From: Oscillospiraceae bacterium
GTDB lineage: Bacteria; Bacillota; Clostridia; Oscillospirales; Ruminococcaceae
Assembly: GCA_031281115.1 (NCBI GenBank)
Contig: JAITFV010000118.1
Coordinates: forward strand, 1 to 5,322
DNA length: 5,322 bases
Direction: 5' to 3'
The notes below the pieces were generated by a model. That model saw only the letters and a program-made list of their open reading frames with translations. It ran no database searches and was not told the DNA's origin. A program made the translations under genes and the position numbers. Every line of letters starts with the position of its first letter. Position 1 is the first letter of the stretch. Shown here one piece after another: positions 1 through 5,295 of the stretch.

Positions 1-180
1 GTAAAGACCGGCTTATGTTCTTCAAACCGTGACGCAAGAACAACAATCGAACAGGGCGGTATGAGCATTGACGGCGAGAAAATAACAGACATAAACGCAC
101 TCATTGAAATTAAAGAGCATGTAATTATTAAAAAAGGTAAGAAGAATTTTCATAAGGCTGCACGGTATCAGCCCGTATAA
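1..180 (+). CDS. tyrS: Tyrosyl-tRNA synthetase, C-terminal S4 domain (5'-partial)
   Basis: The frame is open from the first base of the window to a TAA at 178-180 and gives 59 residues. They begin VKTGLCSSNRDARTTIEQGG and continue through MSIDGEKITD, ending KKGKKNFHKAARYQPV. This is the pattern of the S4 RNA-binding domain that closes bacterial TyrRS: a 'GLC/ASS...AR..I.QGG..I(N/D).EK..D' block followed by a lysine-rich 'KKGKK.FHK' strand. The full enzyme charges tRNA-Tyr with tyrosine in the cytoplasm, and this domain helps bind the tRNA. The catalytic Rossmann domain lies outside the window, so the assignment rests on the S4 tail alone. Other S4 proteins (RluB-type pseudouridine synthases, RpsD, YaaA) carry S4 at other positions or lack this ending. 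The gene reads toward cimA and stops 130 bases before it. Nothing in the tail looks broken. Confidence 0.78.
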   Translation, partial: VKTGLCSSNRDARTTIEQGGMSIDGEKITDINALIEIKEHVIIKKGKKNFHKAARYQPV

Positions 181-190
181 GCGCGGTGGA

Positions 191-278
191 CTTCCCGTTC
201 GCATTTCGGGTAGTTCGCACCCTACAAGCGGGAAATATTCCCCTCCTTGGAGGGGTGCCGCGAAGCGGCGGGGTGGTT
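191..278. repeat. GC-rich hairpin repeat between tyrS and cimA
   Basis: The spacer holds several adjacent inverted repeats. An outer pair TTCCCG (192-197) / CGGGAA (229-234) encloses GGGT (208-211) / ACCC (219-222). Then come CCCCTCC (240-246) / GGAGGGG (249-255) with a two-base centre, and GCCGC (257-261) / GCGGC (265-269) with loop GAA, followed by GGGGTGGTT. This tandem palindrome style is typical of dispersed intergenic repeats (REP/MITE-like) in Bacillota and other bacteria. No T-run follows any stem, so it does not read as an intrinsic terminator on the + strand. It ends about 30 bases before cimA, leaving room for the cimA ribosome binding site (AGGAAGG, 291-297). Its repeat nature is inferred from form and cannot be proved from one copy. 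Confidence 0.6.
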
Positions 279-310
279 CAAAACCAAGAGAGGAAGGAAA
301 GTTCATAATT

Positions 311-1921
311 ATGCGTAAATTAGAAATATTCGACTCGACCTTGCGCGACGGCGCGCAAGGCGAAGGCATAAGTTTCTCGCTTGAAGACAAGCTGAAAATC
401 CTCGCCGCATTAGACAGCTTCGGCATAGATTTTGTGGAAGCGGGCAACCCCGGCTCAAACCCGAAGGATTTAGAGTTTTTCAAACAAGCCGGAAAGCTCG
501 GGCTTAAAACTAAGTTAGTTTCATTCGGCTCAACCAAGCGCAAGGAAATCCCGCCGGAAGAGGACGGCAACTTGAAAGCACTGCTCACAGCGAATACCGA
601 GTATATCGCGATTTTCGGCAAGAGCTGGGATTTGCACGTTGATAAAATTCTGCGCGTTTCCCACGCGGAGAACCTTGACATGATTGAGCAGACTATAAAA
701 TATCTCACGGATTCGGGCAAAAAAGTTATTTTCGATGCGGAGCATTTTTTCGACGGTTATAAGCATAATCCCGACTATGCCGCCGAAACTCTCAAAGCCG
801 CCGAACGCGCCGGCGCAGTGACGCTCTGTCTCTGCGATACCAACGGCGGGCGCTTCCCTGATGAGATTGATAAAATTATACATTCTGTTAATTCACAAGT
901 TAATACGCCTCTCGGTATACATTGCCACAACGACAACGGCTGCGGCGTTGCGAACAGTATGGCGGCGGTAAGCGCGGGTGCAGTGCAGGTTCAGGGGACG
1001 TTTATCGGAATCGGCGAACGCACGGGCAACGCGAATCTTGCCGTATTGATTGCAAATCTGCAATTAAAACTCGGTTACAGCTGCGTACCTGCCGAAAGTT
1101 TGCCGCTGCTTAAAGAAACCGCGCACTTCATTGCAGAAACCGCGAACATCGCGCTCCCGAATTCCATGCCTTACGTGGGAAGTTCCGCTTTCGCGCACAA
1201 GGGCGGTATGCACGTTGACGGCGTTTTAAAAGACCCTGCCACCTTTGAACATATAACACCGGCGAGCGTCGGTAACGAGCGCAATTTCCTGCTTTCGGAG
1301 GTTTCGGGGCGGGCGGTAACGTTTGCAAAGCTCGAAAAAATAATCCCCGGTTTGCAGAAAACCGACCCGCTTGTGCAAACTTTAACAACAAAAATCAAAG
1401 AGCTTGAACATCAGGGTTATCAGTTTGAGGCGGCAGATGCGAGCTTCGAGCTGCTTGTACAGAAAGAGTTGGGGCAGTTTCAGCCGTATTTTGAAATCAT
1501 CGACTTTAAAATTATTTCAAGCCATTACAGTCATCTATTAAACAGAGCCAGCGCGCTTATAAAAGTTCGCGTTGGCGGCGAGCATGAAATCACTGCCGAT
1601 GAGGGCGACGGGCCTGTCAACGCGATTGACAAGGCTTTACGAAAAGCGTTGGAGCGTTTTTATCCCGCACTGTCTAATATGCGGCTTGCAGATTTTAAAG
1701 TCCGTATTGTCGGGGGCAGCGAGTTTGACGCTGACGTCGGACGCAATACCGCCGCGACCACCCGCGTCCTAATCGAAAGCACGGACGGAAAGACAAGCTG
1801 GACGACAGTAGGCGCGTCAAAAGACATTATTAACGCAAGCATGACGGCACTGCTTGATTCTTTGGAATATATGCTGTATAATAATAGGGAACAGAATTTT
1901 AATTATAGCAAATCTTGTTGA
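311..1921 (+). CDS. cimA: (R)-citramalate synthase
   Basis: CimA condenses pyruvate and acetyl-CoA to (R)-citramalate, the first step of the threonine-independent isoleucine route, in the cytoplasm. The 536-residue length is usual for this family. The N-terminal TIM barrel of the DRE-TIM/HMGL-like superfamily opens with FDSTLRDGAQGEGISFS (residues 7-23; R12 and D13 catalytic/metal), followed by VEAGNPGSNPKD (42-53), characteristic of the citramalate-synthase branch. The metal site shows HCH at 204-206 and GERTGNAN at 235-242 (N240). HKGGMHVDG lies at 296-304. A C-terminal LeuA-type allosteric dimerisation domain spans about 395-525 (VGGEHEITADEGDGPVNAID; VGASKDIINASMTALLDSLEY), so isoleucine feedback inhibition is likely. 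The ATG at 311 follows AGGAAGG at 291-297 and fits the family N-terminus exactly. leuC and leuD downstream supply the next step. Homocitrate or isopropylmalate synthase is less likely given the GNPGSNPKD block. Confidence 0.93.
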   Translation: MRKLEIFDSTLRDGAQGEGISFSLEDKLKILAALDSFGIDFVEAGNPGSNPKDLEFFKQAGKLGLKTKLVSFGSTKRKEIPPEEDGNLKALLTANTEYIAIFGKSWDLHVDKILRVSHAENLDMIEQTIKYLTDSGKKVIFDAEHFFDGYKHNPDYAAETLKAAERAGAVTLCLCDTNGGRFPDEIDKIIHSVNSQVNTPLGIHCHNDNGCGVANSMAAVSAGAVQVQGTFIGIGERTGNANLAVLIANLQLKLGYSCVPAESLPLLKETAHFIAETANIALPNSMPYVGSSAFAHKGGMHVDGVLKDPATFEHITPASVGNERNFLLSEVSGRAVTFAKLEKIIPGLQKTDPLVQTLTTKIKELEHQGYQFEAADASFELLVQKELGQFQPYFEIIDFKIISSHYSHLLNRASALIKVRVGGEHEITADEGDGPVNAIDKALRKALERFYPALSNMRLADFKVRIVGGSEFDADVGRNTAATTRVLIESTDGKTSWTTVGASKDIINASMTALLDSLEYMLYNNREQNFNYSKSC

Positions 1922-2001
1922 CATTTGAATGAATCAAACGTCAAAATGGCTCTGTGGCTCACCCCCTTTGGGGCAACCGCCACAGGCAGTCGGCAAGATT
2001 T
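1910..2001. other. Branched three-stem structure at the cimA 3' end
   Basis: Three nested inverted repeats form a closed, branched fold. P1 pairs AAATCTTG (1910-1917) with CAAGATTT (1994-2001). Inside it, P2 pairs TTGACATTTGA (1918-1928) with TCAAACGTCAA (1934-1944) around a five-base loop. P3 pairs CTGTGGC (1952-1958) with GCCACAG (1979-1985) and, further in, CCCC (1963-1966) with GGGG (1970-1973) around TTT. The single mismatch in P2 is A-C on the + strand but a U-G wobble in a minus-strand RNA. P3 can gain a U-G wobble pair (1951/1986) only on the + strand, so the strand is unresolved. The cimA stop codon (1919-1921) lies inside P2. No T-run follows, so a simple terminator is unlikely. It could be a structured RNA, an mRNA-end stabiliser or a palindromic mobile repeat. 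The pairing is directly visible; function is unknown. Confidence 0.55.
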
Positions 2002-2028
2002 TCGTTGCGGAATTAGATAGTTTTCACA

Positions 2029-2049
2029 AAAATAAGCTCATCTTATTTT
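2029..2049. repeat. Perfect AT-rich inverted repeat
   Basis: AAAATAAG (2029-2036) and CTTATTTT (2042-2049) are exact reverse complements around the loop CTCAT. The right arm ends in a T-run on the + strand and the left arm gives one on the minus strand. It could therefore act as a weak bidirectional terminator, but only two of the eight pairs are G-C or stabilising, so the stem would be weak. On the minus strand it also overlaps a candidate -10 box (TAAAAT at 2045-2050, paired with TTATCA at 2067-2072, spacing 16). The symmetry is certain and its role is not. Confidence 0.35.
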
Positions 2050-2070
2050 AGCACGTTTCTTCGCCCTGAT

Positions 2071-2089
2071 AAATCGCATGATGTGATTT
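2071..2089. promoter_or_regulatory. 19-bp near-palindrome, possible operator
   Basis: AAATCGCATGATGTGATTT is a dyad centred on base 2080, with eight of nine base pairs matching and one C/T-type departure (CGCAT against ATGTG). With a one-base centre it cannot form an RNA hairpin as such, so a dimeric DNA-binding protein site is the natural reading. The half-site TCGCAT recurs at 2118, 2128 and 2198; the 2118 and 2128 copies are ten bases apart, about one helical turn. It lies about 235 bases upstream of the zinc-ribbon start codon. Which regulator would bind is unknown. Confidence 0.3.
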
Positions 2090-2316
2090 TTAACTTGAAA
2101 ATGTCGAAAAATAATATTCGCATATTTTCGCATGACTGCGTCTTTTGTTGAACTTTTTCGCAGTAAATATTGCCTTTACGGCAGCGTAATTAATACTTCG
2201 CATATTTAATGTCACAATATTTATTAAATGAGATTATTCGATTTTATGCACTGAAAACATCATGTTGTTTTTTTGTAACTTTTGTAAATCGAGAGAAATT
2301 GGAGAGAATTAGACAT

Positions 2317-2736
2317 ATGTTTTGTCCGAACTGTGCAAAGAAGAACGAAAAAGACGCCGCAACCTGCGAACAGTGCGGCTCCGCAGTAAAAACCCTCGCT
2401 CCGCCCGTGCAGAGACATCATCAAAAGCCTAAGCAGGCGATGATGCAGCTTAAACGTAAACAGCAGTACACGCTGTCAATCACGAGTTCGGCAAAATACG
2501 CGGGCTCGACCGAGTTCGACGTAATCGCAAACGATGCAAATCAAGGCAAAGTCAAATCCGGAAAAACAATAGTTGTATATGCGGAAGAGCCGGAAATCGC
2601 GATTATGATTAAAGCCTGGGGGCTTAACCCGCTTAAAGCAACGTTCACTGTAAAAGAAAACGCCCATGTCGAGCTTGGAATGTGGAAAAAAAATATTACG
2701 TTTTACAGCGTATCGGGCGCAGAAATAGAGAAATAA
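2317..2736 (+). CDS. Small zinc-ribbon protein of unknown function
   Basis: The protein has 139 residues. It opens with a zinc ribbon: MFCPNCAKKN then TCEQCGSAV, with cysteines at 3, 6, 17 and 20 (CxxC-x10-CxxC), enough to bind one zinc ion. A basic, glutamine-rich linker (about 31-50, several Lys, Arg, His, Gln) follows, then a domain of about 85 residues with alternating hydrophobic pattern (YTLSITSSAKYAGSTEFDVI ... SGKTIVVYAE ... ATFTVKENAHVELGMWKKNITFYS) that suggests a beta-sandwich. There is no signal peptide or membrane segment. The ATG at 2317 is chosen over an in-frame ATG at 2209 because GGAGAG (2301-2306) precedes it at good spacing, nothing like a ribosome site precedes 2209, and the added 36 residues do not look like protein. 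It ends 12 bases before leuC and shares its transcript. I do not recognise the family; a binding or regulatory role is only a guess. Confidence 0.8.
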   Translation: MFCPNCAKKNEKDAATCEQCGSAVKTLAPPVQRHHQKPKQAMMQLKRKQQYTLSITSSAKYAGSTEFDVIANDANQGKVKSGKTIVVYAEEPEIAIMIKAWGLNPLKATFTVKENAHVELGMWKKNITFYSVSGAEIEK

Positions 2737-2748
2737 GGAGAAATAATT

Positions 2749-4020
2749 ATGCCAATGACGATGTCGCAGAAAATTTTAGCAAAAAAAGCGGGACTCCCCG
2801 AAGTTCGCGCAGGTCAGCTTATAATGGCGAAATTAGACATGGTTCTCGGGAATGACATCACAAGCCCCGTCGCTATTAACGAATTCGACAAAGCCGGCTT
2901 CAAAGGCGTTTTTGACACTGAAAAAATCTCGATGGTCATGGACCATTTCACACCTAATAAAGATATAAAAGCCGCAGAGCAGTGCAAAAAATGCCGTGAG
3001 TTTGCGCGTAAACACAAAATCACGAACTTCTACGATGTCGGCGAAATGGGAATCGAACACTGCCTGCTCCCCGAAAAAGGGCTTGTAATGCCCGGCGATT
3101 TAATTATCGGCGCTGACAGTCATACCTGCACTTATGGCGCACTCGGCGCGTTTTCAACAGGCGTCGGCTCGACCGATATGGCTGTCGGTATGGCGACGGG
3201 CGAAGCGTGGTTCAAAGTCCCCGCGGCAATTAAGTTCAATTTGCACGGCAAATTGAACAAGTATATCTCCGGCAAGGACGTAATCCTGCACATTATAGGT
3301 TTAATCGGCGTAGACGGCGCGCTGTATCAATCGATGGAATTCAGCGGTCCGGGACTTAAAAACCTGTCGATTGACGACAGGCTTTGTATGGCTAACATGG
3401 CGATTGAAGCCGGCGGAAAAAACGGAATTTTTGAGGTTGATGAAATCACGCTGGATTATATAAAAACCGTAGCAGACAATGCCTGTTCGCGTAATTACGA
3501 AATCTTCACGCCTGACGAAAACGCCGAGTATGCGCGTGTTATCGACATAGACTTGAACACAATAAAGTCAACCGTTGCCTTTCCGCACCTCCCCGAAAAC
3601 ACTAAGACAATCGACGAAATCACAGAGAAAATAAAATTAGACCAGGTTGTAATCGGAAGCTGCACCAACGGCAGAATCTCTGACATGAAAGCGGCGGCAG
3701 AAATAATGAAAGGCAAAAAAGTCGCAAAGGGACTGCGCTGCATTATTTTCCCCGGTACGCAGAAAATTTTCCTTGAGTGTATGAAACTTGGTTACGCGCA
3801 GATTTTCGTGGAAGCGGGCTGCGTGTTTAACACGCCTACCTGCGGGCCCTGCCTCGGCGGGCATTCGGGGATTTTAGCGGAAGGCGAGCGCGCGCTCGCG
3901 ACAACGAACAGGAACTTCGTAGGCAGAATGGGACATCCCGGGAGCGAGGTTTATTTATGCAGTCCGGAGGTTGCGGCGGCTTCAGCTGTTCTCGGTTATA
4001 TCGGTGCAGAATTTAAGTAA
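2749..4020 (+). CDS. leuC: 3-isopropylmalate/citramalate isomerase, large subunit
   Basis: LeuC is the [4Fe-4S] catalytic subunit of the LeuCD isomerase. It moves the hydroxyl group of 2-isopropylmalate (leucine synthesis) and of citramalate (isoleucine synthesis) by dehydration and rehydration. The 423 residues match the shorter aconitase-family LeuC/HacA form found in many Bacillota and archaea. Visible landmarks are MDHFTPNKD (64-72), [20 protein letters not shown] (121-140), [16 protein letters not shown] (196-211), [14 protein letters not shown] (219-232), the first cluster cysteine in GSCTNGR (C305), and the other two in PTCGPCLGG (C365, C368). AAGGAG at 2735-2740, overlapping the stop of the zinc-ribbon gene, sits eight bases before the ATG at 2749; in-frame ATGs at 2755 and 2761 are alternatives. 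leuD does not follow directly: 679 bases holding an antisense toxin-antitoxin pair intervene. The last 39 bases are shared with hepT on the other strand. A homoaconitase role cannot be excluded from sequence alone, but cimA nearby favours citramalate/isopropylmalate. Confidence 0.93.
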   Translation: MPMTMSQKILAKKAGLPEVRAGQLIMAKLDMVLGNDITSPVAINEFDKAGFKGVFDTEKISMVMDHFTPNKDIKAAEQCKKCREFARKHKITNFYDVGEMGIEHCLLPEKGLVMPGDLIIGADSHTCTYGALGAFSTGVGSTDMAVGMATGEAWFKVPAAIKFNLHGKLNKYISGKDVILHIIGLIGVDGALYQSMEFSGPGLKNLSIDDRLCMANMAIEAGGKNGIFEVDEITLDYIKTVADNACSRNYEIFTPDENAEYARVIDIDLNTIKSTVAFPHLPENTKTIDEITEKIKLDQVVIGSCTNGRISDMKAAAEIMKGKKVAKGLRCIIFPGTQKIFLECMKLGYAQIFVEAGCVFNTPTCGPCLGGHSGILAEGERALATTNRNFVGRMGHPGSEVYLCSPEVAAASAVLGYIGAEFK

Positions 4021-4326
4021 AACAGGAATCTCGCATATACAAATATCCCACACTATATCATAATCAACTTTATCGTAATCATGAGCGACTATATTTCTCA
4101 AAAATTTAATACTGCGCCAAGGGATTTCTTTACTATTTTCCTTAAATTCTTCGCTCAGCTGATTACCAAGTTCGCCTATTTGCAGCAAACATAAGCAAAC
4201 AGCGTTTCGGAAAGTTACACTTTCAGTGAATTTCTTTTTACTGTTGTCGAAGTCATTACACGTTTCGTTAATCTGATTGCAATATTTTATAATTCTGCAT
4301 AAAACATTTAAATCCTTACTGCTCAT
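3982..4326 (-). CDS. hepT: HepT-like HEPN toxin ribonuclease
   Basis: This 114-residue all-helical protein belongs to the HEPN/DUF86 family, the toxin half of HepT/MntA pairs. Known members cut RNA and are held silent when the partner adds AMP to a tyrosine. The defining motif RX4HXY is intact as RNIVAHDY, with R77, H82 and Y84, preceded by the family's IPWRSIKFL (68-76). Length is normal. Its ATG (4324-4326) lies inside the end of mntA, giving an 11-base overlap and implying translational coupling. The 3' end is odd: the last 12 residues ([12 protein letters not shown]) and TGA stop are read from the complement of the final 13 leuC codons, with the two frames aligned codon to codon. The gene is clearly more AT-rich than leuC, consistent with transfer. 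Activity is inferred from the motif. HEPN proteins without toxicity exist. Confidence 0.87.
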   Translation of the reverse strand: MSSKDLNVLCRIIKYCNQINETCNDFDNSKKKFTESVTFRNAVCLCLLQIGELGNQLSEEFKENSKEIPWRSIKFLRNIVAHDYDKVDYDIVWDICICEIPVLLKFCTDITENS

Positions 4327-4630
4327 AAATCACAACCATATCCCTTTCGATTTTCCTGTTAAATGCTTCATCTTTTTCATACTCGTTTAAGCTTGAAGAT
4401 GTTATCAAATCCACCTTTTTGTTAAAACATTCTTGCAAATCTCCCCACAACCCCGCAAACCGCAAGCCCCGAAGCCTGCCTTTGTCTATAATAAAATCAA
4501 GGTCGCTTTTACTGTCGGCTTCGCCTCTCGCATATGAACCGAACAGATAAACGCGGTCAACGTCATATCTCACTGCTATAGGTGCAACAATGGTTTTTAT
4601 TTCGTTTATTGAATATATTTTATCGGACAT
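4316..4630 (-). CDS. mntA: MntA-like nucleotidyltransferase antitoxin
   Basis: A minimal nucleotidyltransferase of 104 residues. Characterised MntA enzymes transfer AMP to a tyrosine of HepT and so neutralise it. The polymerase-beta type active site is complete: [20 protein letters not shown] carries G31-S32, then ten residues, then D43 and D45 (GSX10DXD). The third carboxylate is D74 in KKVDLI. Nothing is missing, so an active enzyme is expected. The ATG (4628-4630) has a near-ideal AGGAGG (complement of 4638-4643) seven bases upstream. mntA comes first and hepT follows with an 11-base overlap, so antitoxin is made before toxin. It faces away from leuD, its promoter lying against the leuD ribosome site. 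A stand-alone nucleotidyltransferase is unlikely with hepT adjacent. Confidence 0.9.
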   Translation of the reverse strand: MSDKIYSINEIKTIVAPIAVRYDVDRVYLFGSYARGEADSKSDLDFIIDKGRLRGLRFAGLWGDLQECFNKKVDLITSSSLNEYEKDEAFNRKIERDMVVIYEQ

Positions 4631-4642
4631 TTTTTAACCTCC

Positions 4643-4672
4643 TTTTCAATAATAAGTATAGCATATTATATA
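4643..4672 (+). promoter_or_regulatory. Weak candidate + strand promoter for leuD
   Basis: TTTTCA (4643-4648) and TATATA (4667-4672) lie 18 bases apart on the + strand, in the same AT-rich stretch as the mntA promoter but facing leuD. Transcription would begin near 4680, just before the leuD Shine-Dalgarno AAGGAG (4685-4690), nine bases ahead of its ATG. The -35 is poor and AT-rich DNA readily gives false matches. It is listed because leuD is otherwise dependent on read-through across an antisense module. Confidence 0.25.
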
Positions 4673-4683
4673 AATAAAATCAA
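4655..4683 (-). promoter_or_regulatory. Sigma-70-type promoter of mntA-hepT
   Basis: Read on the minus strand, TTGATT (complement of 4678-4683) and TATACT (complement of 4655-4660) are separated by exactly 17 bases. The -10 is preceded by TG one base away (TGCTATACT), an extended -10. Transcription would start near 4648, giving a leader of under 20 bases before mntA. The -35 box sits two bases from the leuD Shine-Dalgarno, so polymerase here could interfere with read-through from leuC into leuD. Confidence 0.72.
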
Positions 4684-4699
4684 CAAGGAGATTCCTAAC

Positions 4700-5197
4700 A
4701 TGAACATAAAAGGCACAGCCCACAAATATGGCGACAACGTCGATACAGACGTCATTATCCCCGCAAGATATTTAAACACCGATAACCATGCCGAGCTTGC
4801 GGCGCACTGCATGGAAGACATCGACAAGGCTTTCGTAAAAAAAGTGCAAAAAGGCGACATAATTGCCGCGGGGGAAAACTTCGGCTGCGGAAGCTCGCGT
4901 GAACACGCGCCGATTGCGATTAAAGCGAGCGGCATAAGCTGCGTAATCGCAGGCTCTTTCGCGCGGATTTTTTACCGTAACGCGATTAATATAGGTCTGC
5001 CGATTTTAGAATGTCCCGAGGCTGCAAAGGCGATTTCCGCCGGCGACAGCGTCAGCGTGAATTTCGACACCGGCGAAATCATAAACGAAACAAGCGGTGA
5101 AAAATTCAAAGCCGAGCCGTTTCCAGAATTTATAAAAGAGATTATAAACGCGGGTGGGCTTATAAATAATGTACAGTTGAAAATGAACAATTATTAA
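4700..5197 (+). CDS. leuD: 3-isopropylmalate/citramalate isomerase, small subunit
   Basis: LeuD provides the swivelling domain that, with LeuC, completes the active site of the isomerase; it recognises the side chain of the substrate. At 165 residues it is the usual length for the short LeuD form. Conserved blocks are [17 protein letters not shown] (11-27), [18 protein letters not shown] (58-75), with the GCGSSREHA substrate loop, and [16 protein letters not shown] (87-102). The YLNT stretch (24-27) is the loop associated with substrate choice in this family; I cannot deduce the preference from it. AAGGAG at 4685-4690 fixes the ATG at 4700. leuC normally abuts leuD, but here an antisense hepT/mntA pair separates them, so leuD either depends on long read-through or has its own promoter. 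The protein ends cleanly with no sign of damage. Confidence 0.93.
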   Translation: MNIKGTAHKYGDNVDTDVIIPARYLNTDNHAELAAHCMEDIDKAFVKKVQKGDIIAAGENFGCGSSREHAPIAIKASGISCVIAGSFARIFYRNAINIGLPILECPEAAKAISAGDSVSVNFDTGEIINETSGEKFKAEPFPEFIKEIINAGGLINNVQLKMNNY

Positions 5198-5212
5198 TCC
5201 TGCATTTATAAT

Positions 5213-5252
5213 CGTTTAAATTGAAAACTGTTCCACAGTTTCAATTTAAACG
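5213..5252. terminator. Long hairpin after leuD, possible terminator
   Basis: Sixteen bases after the leuD stop, an arm at 5213-5231 (CGTTTAAATTGAAAACTGT) pairs with 5235-5252 (ACAGTTTCAATTTAAACG) through all 18 bases of the right arm, with one bulged A and a TCC loop. It is very stable for its AT content. The 3' side is followed by GGGTTTCC rather than a clean T-run, so classical intrinsic termination on + is uncertain. It may block RNA decay at the end of the leu transcript, or serve a gene arriving from the right. Confidence 0.45.
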
Positions 5253-5257
5253 GGTTT

Positions 5258-5295
5258 CCGCTGCGTGAGCGCAGCGGGCGCTGTCGCAACAGCGC
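5258..5295. repeat. Two back-to-back GC-rich hairpins
   Basis: CCGCTGCG (5258-5265) pairs perfectly with CGCAGCGG (5270-5277) around TGAG. With no gap, GCGCTGT (5278-5284) pairs with ACAGCGC (5289-5295) around CGCA. Farther out, GTTTC (5254-5258) could pair with GAAAC (5318-5322), closing both into a branched unit cut by the window edge. Tandem perfect stems with tetraloops in a spacer point to a dispersed palindromic repeat, though a structured RNA is possible. Confidence 0.55.

Larger units (their letters stand above)
1922..2316. other. 395-base non-coding spacer between cimA and the zinc-ribbon gene
   Basis: No convincing gene is present on either strand. The stretch holds most of the branched structure at the cimA end, a perfect AT-rich inverted repeat (2029-2049), a 19-bp near-palindrome (2071-2089), and four copies of TCGCAT (2074, 2118, 2128, 2198) within about 130 bases. 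The motif TTCGCATATTT occurs exactly at 2117-2127 and again at 2197-2207. The region is distinctly AT-rich beside cimA. I see no T-box (no AGGGTGG anti-terminator block), no leucine- or isoleucine-rich leader peptide and no riboswitch I recognise. The promoter of the zinc-ribbon-leuC unit must lie here or within cimA, but no hexamer pair is clear enough to name. Confidence 0.6.
4024..4696. repeat. 9-bp inverted repeat bracketing the toxin-antitoxin module
   Basis: AGGAATCTC at 4024-4032, four bases after the leuC stop, is the exact reverse complement of GAGATTCCT at 4688-4696, just before the leuD start. The pair is perfect for nine bases and stops matching on both sides. The left copy encodes E-I-P of HepT (residues 99-101), a position where the family often has a similar residue pattern. 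The right copy overlaps the leuD Shine-Dalgarno (AAGGAG, 4685-4690). It may be the ends of a mobile unit, a long-range mRNA pairing that could mask the leuD ribosome site, or chance. A rough estimate for a match of this size between two regions of about 50 bases is of the order of one percent. Confidence 0.4.

Noticed and set aside
22..883. Long minus-strand open frames over the start of cimA (22-720 and 530-883)
   Set aside because: They lie opposite a clear cimA, show no recognisable domain or ribosome site, and one includes the hairpin repeat spacer. They are shadows of cimA codon use.
1979..1993. Cobalamin-riboswitch-like string CCGCCACAGGCAGTCGG
   Set aside because: Only a short resemblance; the B12-box and other conserved blocks are missing, so it is chance.
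1952..2001. Intrinsic terminator of cimA at the GC-rich hairpin
   Set aside because: The hairpin is followed by GCAGTCGGCAAG, not by a T-run, so it lacks the required tail.
2038..2133. Minus-strand frame of 31 codons giving a very basic peptide
   Set aside because: No Shine-Dalgarno precedes it, composition is that of AT-rich spacer, and an overlapping frame of similar length is equally open. I cannot support it as a gene.
2209..2316. N-terminal extension of the zinc-ribbon protein from an ATG at 2209
   Set aside because: There is no ribosome site before 2209, the 36 residues look random and contain CCFF-type runs, and the ATG at 2317 has GGAGAG at good spacing directly before the CxxC motif.
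1922..2316. T-box, leucine attenuator or SAM/TPP-type riboswitch upstream of leuC
   Set aside because: I looked for the T-box AGGGTGG block, leader peptides rich in Leu/Ile codons and familiar riboswitch cores; none is present.
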